A DNA stretch of 64,000 nt, taken from positions 13,270,008-13,334,007 of the forward strand of contig NC_091134.1 of the NCBI RefSeq assembly GCF_041381155.1, written 5' to 3'. Position numbers and translations under genes: made by a program. Below, in pieces: positions 59,220 through 64,000 of this stretch (within the stretch, counting starts at the first letter, position 1; each line of letters begins with the position of its first letter). The notes below the pieces were generated by a model that saw only the letters and a program-made list of their open reading frames with translations, was not told where the DNA came from and searched no databases. The DNA comes from Argopecten irradians. Lineage: Eukaryota > Mollusca > Bivalvia > Pectinida > Pectinidae.

Positions 59220-60956
59220 TATTTCATATCGATCCATATGACGTAACATGTACAAATTGCATAACGTTGTCTCTTATTTCAATCATAAGCGTGTTTTGAT
59301 AGCAAATGAGATAAAATGTAAATATCTTAATATGACTTAATATATGACAAAAATACGAAAAGTGTCAAAAATAAAATCGTTAAAGCCCCGTAATTAGAAA
59401 ATCGCGATGAGATTTTGAAATCACACTCTTCATAGAGGATGTATTTTAATAGAAGCAACATAAGGCGGGTTGATCAAATGGCGTTCTACCTACGTCCGTT
59501 GTCACTGCATACATTACAAGGGATCAAGTATCTAAATGCTTGTACATAGATCAAAGTTGTAAGTTTTGTAATGCATTATTAAAAAAGATGAATATTGGTT
59601 AGCTATTGTGTTCTTTGATTAAAGTCGAGGTTTTCATATGACATTAGATAGATAAAATTGAGTACTTCAACTGAAACTTCGACCGGGGTAACCTTTTGTT
59701 TTAATGAGGTGTATTTTACACTAAACAACAATGTTATTCTTATGTTTTACCTATTATATTAAAATGATATATAGAAAATCCGGAGTTCGAATCCATATCA
59801 ATATTATCTAGAGCTAATAACCTATCAGAAAACATTTTTTATTTCTTAGATTCATCCTTAACCACCCATCCAATATGCAATGACGTGGTCAAATTTTTAC
59901 TCGGGACTCAATATGCCTTACACAGGAGGGGCCATTTCCAAGGTCTATTGTTCAGTTTTTTTTTCTCTCTATATATATATAACTAATAACGAAGAAAACG
60001 ACGAGAAATGCTCGCACAAAAAATAACGTTACCATCAATACCTAACCACAAAGGCAGATAACTCAAAGACGGAATATCCATCTCTTTACTATGCCATGGT
60101 GAAAACTGAAGGCATTTCAGAAATGTATTTTGATGTGCATCGAGGAACCAAACTATCAGCCGCAAAGTCATTATTTTACTATGATTAAGCTAATGGATGG
60201 ATTTATATATATCCATAGTGTTTTTTCTGATGAAATATGTTTTTATCGCAACTATGAAACAAACAAGACTGATTATAACGTAGAATAAAACCACAAAAGT
60301 ATATCAAATCCAAATTCCTTAATTAATAATTTAGAATTTTTTTTTTTGTAAAGTCTGATTTTTACATATTCAACTGTTAATATCAGTTGTAAATTGTTTC
60401 AAAATAACGTTTGGTAAGTGAAAGACGTATACGGGTTAACACAGCGTTGACGAAATAAACTAAAAGCCTAAAATAATTTTTGCAAAAGAAGTATTTATAA
60501 AACTTGAGAAAAATCAACTGCTTTTGTGGTTACTGACAACACTTTTATGTGAAACTACTATCAAATCGATATTGAGAAGGCATGTATGGGCTATCGTAGC
60601 ATACCTATGTCAAAATTAACATAGAAATATATTTTTATTCAGTTATTATGTTTTGATGAGGAGCCATTTTATAATGTCGTCATTTCCATTCTTCAATATT
60701 CCGTATGGTTAGCATATGATTGCTAGGGAAATCGTTCAAATAGGGGGACTTAAAATTGGCTAGCATTTGACGAAACGTACAAAATGCAGTCCAGTCAGAA
60801 TTTAGGCCTGTCTATTAAACAAAAAAGGGCATTGATAACTTAACAATAGGTGAATTTGTCCGCAATGCGTCTTATCACAATTTACTCAAAGAATTATGGC
60901 AGAATTACTTCCTTTCCTTCCACTGTGTTATGGAGTGACACGACGGGAAATAAATC
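59220..60956. other. Intergenic, continuation of the duplicated flank
   Basis: 59220-59500 follows the upstream flank of peptide copies 1 and 2 (atgacgtaacatgtacaaat tgc, and atggcgttctacctacgtcc). A MITE-like piece of the gagttacctcc family lies near 60025-60075. No exon is supported. Confidence 0.45.
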
Positions 60957-61048
60957 ACAGAGCGAACCGAAGGGACGTAACTCTATCACGGAACGAACTG
61001 AAGGGACGTAACTCTATCACGGAACGAACAGAAGGGACATAACTCTGG
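60957..61048. repeat. Tandem repeat, 31-bp unit, three copies
   Basis: The unit cgaactgaagggacgtaact ctatcacggaa repeats three times with few changes, the last less complete. Confidence 0.9.
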
Positions 61049-62954
61049 TAGATCAGAATGCTGTCTGCTTACGTTAACGACTTTAAACATAATAGTACAT
61101 CATGACCACAAAATGGAATATGTGTTTCGGTTGAAGTTTAGACCAATCAATTACAAATCATGATCAAATTTCTCGAGGAAACTTCCGATTTCAGTACGTC
61201 TAATGGAAATTAAATGGTTTGATGTATCAAATTTGTTACTAAGGTAATATGACTAGGCATCGATGTCTCGAAACAAAATTGTTGATTGAAGTAAACATTT
61301 TCGTTATTTCCAATATCATATCTATATTAAAAATAACATAATTCCAGTTTTTTTTAACTTTAGCTGTGCCGGACATAATTGACGTCATGATTAGAATAAC
61401 GCTCTCAAGGTGTTACCTCTACTCCAGTATACGCTAATTAACATCAAATAATCCAAATTGGAAAAGGCAACAAACTAAACTCAATCATATATGTAAAAAT
61501 CTTATTAACAAGGAGATGATGGATTTTTTTATGATTACTATGATAAATATCTAAGTGATCACAGAGATGCCCTTGAAGGTAGAAACATTTATAATGACAA
61601 TATACACATTTTGGAGTCGGCTGTGTTGAACTGAAGAAAACGTAATTAGACAGAATCTGCACATCGGTTTGATCAAAGTTTTCGGTATTGGAAGTATATT
61701 TCTTCAGGGACTTGAGGTGCGTTTCTTGTCGCCATCAGAACAATATCTGTATAGAATAGGGCCATATCTAGGATAAATCGTATACAGAAGTGCCATGATA
61801 CTACATTGAGGAAACCAAGCATGTAGAATATTCATTTGGCATTGGGCATTTCGTTGTGAAAGTTGTCGTAACATAACACGTATAAGTACGTGTAACTAGA
61901 GGTTACACGTACTAGAGGTTACACGTAACACAAACAGTGGCTATGTGTTGTTCTGTGGTAGTCTGAATCTAAAGACTTAATTTCATGTCTCCAACCTCGA
62001 ACTATGTGACACATATCAACCCGAATATAATCAACTACAAGTAGGCCAGAATTTGTAGATGTAACGTCACGTATGAGCGGGACTGAGAGAAGTCTTGGGT
62101 CATATTAGAAAATTTTTCGAACGATGTGCAATAAATTCACGTAAATTGTAGTTATTTGTCAGTGTGTTGTAGTTGCATAATACATTTATGCAAAAACACA
62201 CATACGTGTTATCCGAAGTATCCAATGTGTGCGGAAGCATATATTAAGGATTACTTTTCTCTCACACAAGCGGGAGAGAACTGTTGTTTTTATTTGAAAC
62301 TATCGGGACAGGTGCAGGTCAACTTTTCGAACTGGATTTGATTTTTGCACACAAGTTATGGAAATCATGCCCATGGCGGTCAACCAGAATTATGATTGCG
62401 TACTGGCTTGTCATCGAGCTACAGTTGTATGACTTTTTTTCGAAATCATACGGTTGGTTTTGTGCTTATAAAGGTACATTTGAGTAAGGATATGTTTCGT
62501 TAAAATAGTAAATGTTCTGATTGTAAGGTAGTCATTCGAGCCGTTCGTTCGCATTTTAATGCTTTGACTACTAAGTAAATTAGACGAGAGAAAAGACAAC
62601 AAAGACAGTAAAAATTAAATTCACCTTGACGACACTGAATTGCATTTTGAATTCGGATAAATCTCGTGTTTTGAAGTACAAAGCGACGATTTAAAACTCA
62701 CAATAACAACTAAAACAAAGAGTAGACACATATTTATTAAAGAAGGTACAGTTAATATTTACATATAATAGAAGGTTAGCGATTGATTTATACATAGTTA
62801 TTGTCGAAACATACAATCAACATGCATTCACCATATTAGATCAAAGGAGATCACACCAACTACATAAAGGCTCATATGTTATTTTACCTTTTTTCAATTT
62901 ACCAAAACTAAACACATGACACACAATTATACAGTAATCAGGTATCCGATTCAT
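61049..62954. other. Intergenic, degraded duplicated sequence
   Basis: 61180-61300 matches the right-hand landmark of the peptide-gene duplications (ttcagtacgtctaatggaaa ttaaatgg). A small repeat ctagaggttacacgta is doubled near 61897-61928. Frames at 62156-62602 are unsupported. Confidence 0.45.
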
Positions 62955-63150
62955 TCTCTTCAATAAGTCAGTATTATCAAAAATTTAACTTCAAAAGGCA
63001 CATTCGATTAAGTCATAATTATCAAAAAGATATGTTCAAATAACACATTCGATTAAGTCAGAATTAACAAAAAGATTTGTTCAAATAACACATTCGATTA
63101 AGTCAGAATTATCAAAAAGATATGTTCAAAAAGCACATTCGATTAAAAAT
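62955..63150. repeat. Tandem repeat, 45-bp unit, about four copies
   Basis: Each unit contains cacattcgattaagtcagaa followed by ttatcaaaaagatatgttca. The first copy is more diverged. It is AT-rich and non-coding. Confidence 0.9.
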
Positions 63151-63571
63151 TATAACAGAATCGAAATTGTATAAGATGTTTGACCCTTAGTTCATGGGTA
63201 GAGCATAACAAAAGTATCCTGTTTTTGGTGTGCAGATTGTTTTTCCATGGCAATGGTCAATGTTAATGTTGATCCGAAGCTACTGAATATGATTTATAAT
63301 AACATATGTAATAATTTTGCACAACAGGGCTTGCGTAAATACTGTTTACCTCATTATTTTCGGGAGATATACATTTTTCCGTAATTTAATTTAGCTCGAA
63401 CGAGAATTTGAATTTTCTGTAAACAATTGTATTGTCGATTGTCAGAAAGAGCCTTTGATAGCGAGTTTATATATCCGTGAACATGCTGAGTGTAGCAAAC
63501 ATAACGATGACGCGGAATATAATGTACGCGAAAATAAAGAGGTTTTCAGCATCTTACCACAACTCAACTGC

Positions 63572-64000
63572 TTATGCAACAAGCAGTTTTACAAGAAATA
63601 AGATAGCAACAGCCGAGACATGTTTTGACAAGGTAGCCGCGCCATTTGTTCTATCTCCTTCGTCTTCGATGGCAGCAAACATTCTCGCGGGTGCACCAGA
63701 CGCACCTTTGAACTTAAGCATAGGGAGGTAGATGTAAGCCCCGTTGTGTGGAAGTTTGTCCATGTTGGCAACGTTCTCAACAATAAGGATACCTTCCCCC
63801 ATGATCAGTTGATGAACTGGAAATGTGGTGCTTCTTCCGTTATCTGCAGAAGGTGTGTCAACTCCTATTGCATTAACATCGCGATTGTTAACCAGCCACT
63901 GAGCGGCGTTTAAGTGAAACCCAGGGTAGTGTAGGGTGGATTGGTCCTGTTTGTACGTTGTAGAATTGAAGACGCGTGCGAAATCAGGATACATTGCACC
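63572..64000 (-). CDS. Third cyclase-family gene, C-terminal part (runs off the right edge)
   Basis: Reading from the window edge, AMYPDFARVFN corresponds to KYYPDYSAVFK of the 8746 gene. It continues with FHLNAAQWLVNN, GVDTPSADNGRSTTFPVH, ILIVENVANMDKLP and LPMLKFKGASGAPARMFAAI, all collinear with that gene, and ends in a hydrophobic tail (VSAVAILFLVKLLVA) before the stop at 63572. Identity is moderate by eye, so the duplication is old. The metal-binding HxGTHxDxP motif would lie just outside the window. It is on the opposite strand to the other two cyclase copies, implying an inversion or an independent duplication. Same inferred role: extracellular, GPI-tethered amidohydrolase-like enzyme of unknown substrate. 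Confidence 0.85.
   Translation of the reverse strand, partial: GAMYPDFARVFNSTTYKQDQSTLHYPGFHLNAAQWLVNNRDVNAIGVDTPSADNGRSTTFPVHQLIMGEGILIVENVANMDKLPHNGAYIYLPMLKFKGASGAPARMFAAIEDEGDRTNGAATLSKHVSAVAILFLVKLLVA

Overview
The window looks like AT-rich genomic DNA of a mollusc, most likely a bivalve. Genes have short exons with GT/AG introns. Between them lie tRNA-headed SINEs of a type common in bivalves, many short inverted-repeat transposons (MITEs), an RNase H-bearing LINE and several minisatellites. Most long open frames are not genes: minisatellites whose period is a multiple of three, MITEs, and shadows of low-complexity exons account for many of them. The species call is an inference from repeat types and gene families; no marker gene is present.

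Left part (1-12 kb): the last three visible exons of an ADAMTS-like metalloprotease (812-2876, + strand) run in from outside the window and end in a threonine-rich mucin-like tail. A two-exon secreted cyclase/kynurenine-formamidase-like enzyme with a hydrophobic C-terminus follows (8746-11329, +). Middle left (12-20 kb) is repeat territory: a hAT-like MITE, a LINE fragment lacking both ends (13421-15183), a 1.1-kb array of a 33-bp minisatellite, and an orphan first exon of a second cyclase (19948-20114, +).

Middle (22-38 kb): three small genes share one architecture. Gene A (22644-23190, -) and gene B (28203-29508, -) encode Ser/Gly-rich proteins, and gene C (35713-37981, +) an Ala/Pro/Thr/His-repeat protein. 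In each, the ATG sits directly on a 3' splice site, a signal-peptide exon ends in phase 1, and one further exon carries a low-complexity body and a hydrophobic tail of GPI-signal type. A and B also have a TATA box and a non-coding first exon.

Right part (42-60 kb, - strand): a segmentally duplicated block carries three copies of a three-exon gene for a very small secreted basic peptide. The copies share signal peptide, a conserved core, a C-terminal motif, promoter and poly(A) region. One copy is intact, one has a single-base frameshift in its first exon, and one has no clear last exon. I do not recognise the family. At the right edge (63572-64000, -) lies the C-terminal exon of a third cyclase.

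Almost every gene found has a signal peptide, a GPI-type tail or both, or is an extracellular protease. The window is therefore a neighbourhood of secreted or cell-surface genes shaped by local duplication and heavy short-transposon insertion.
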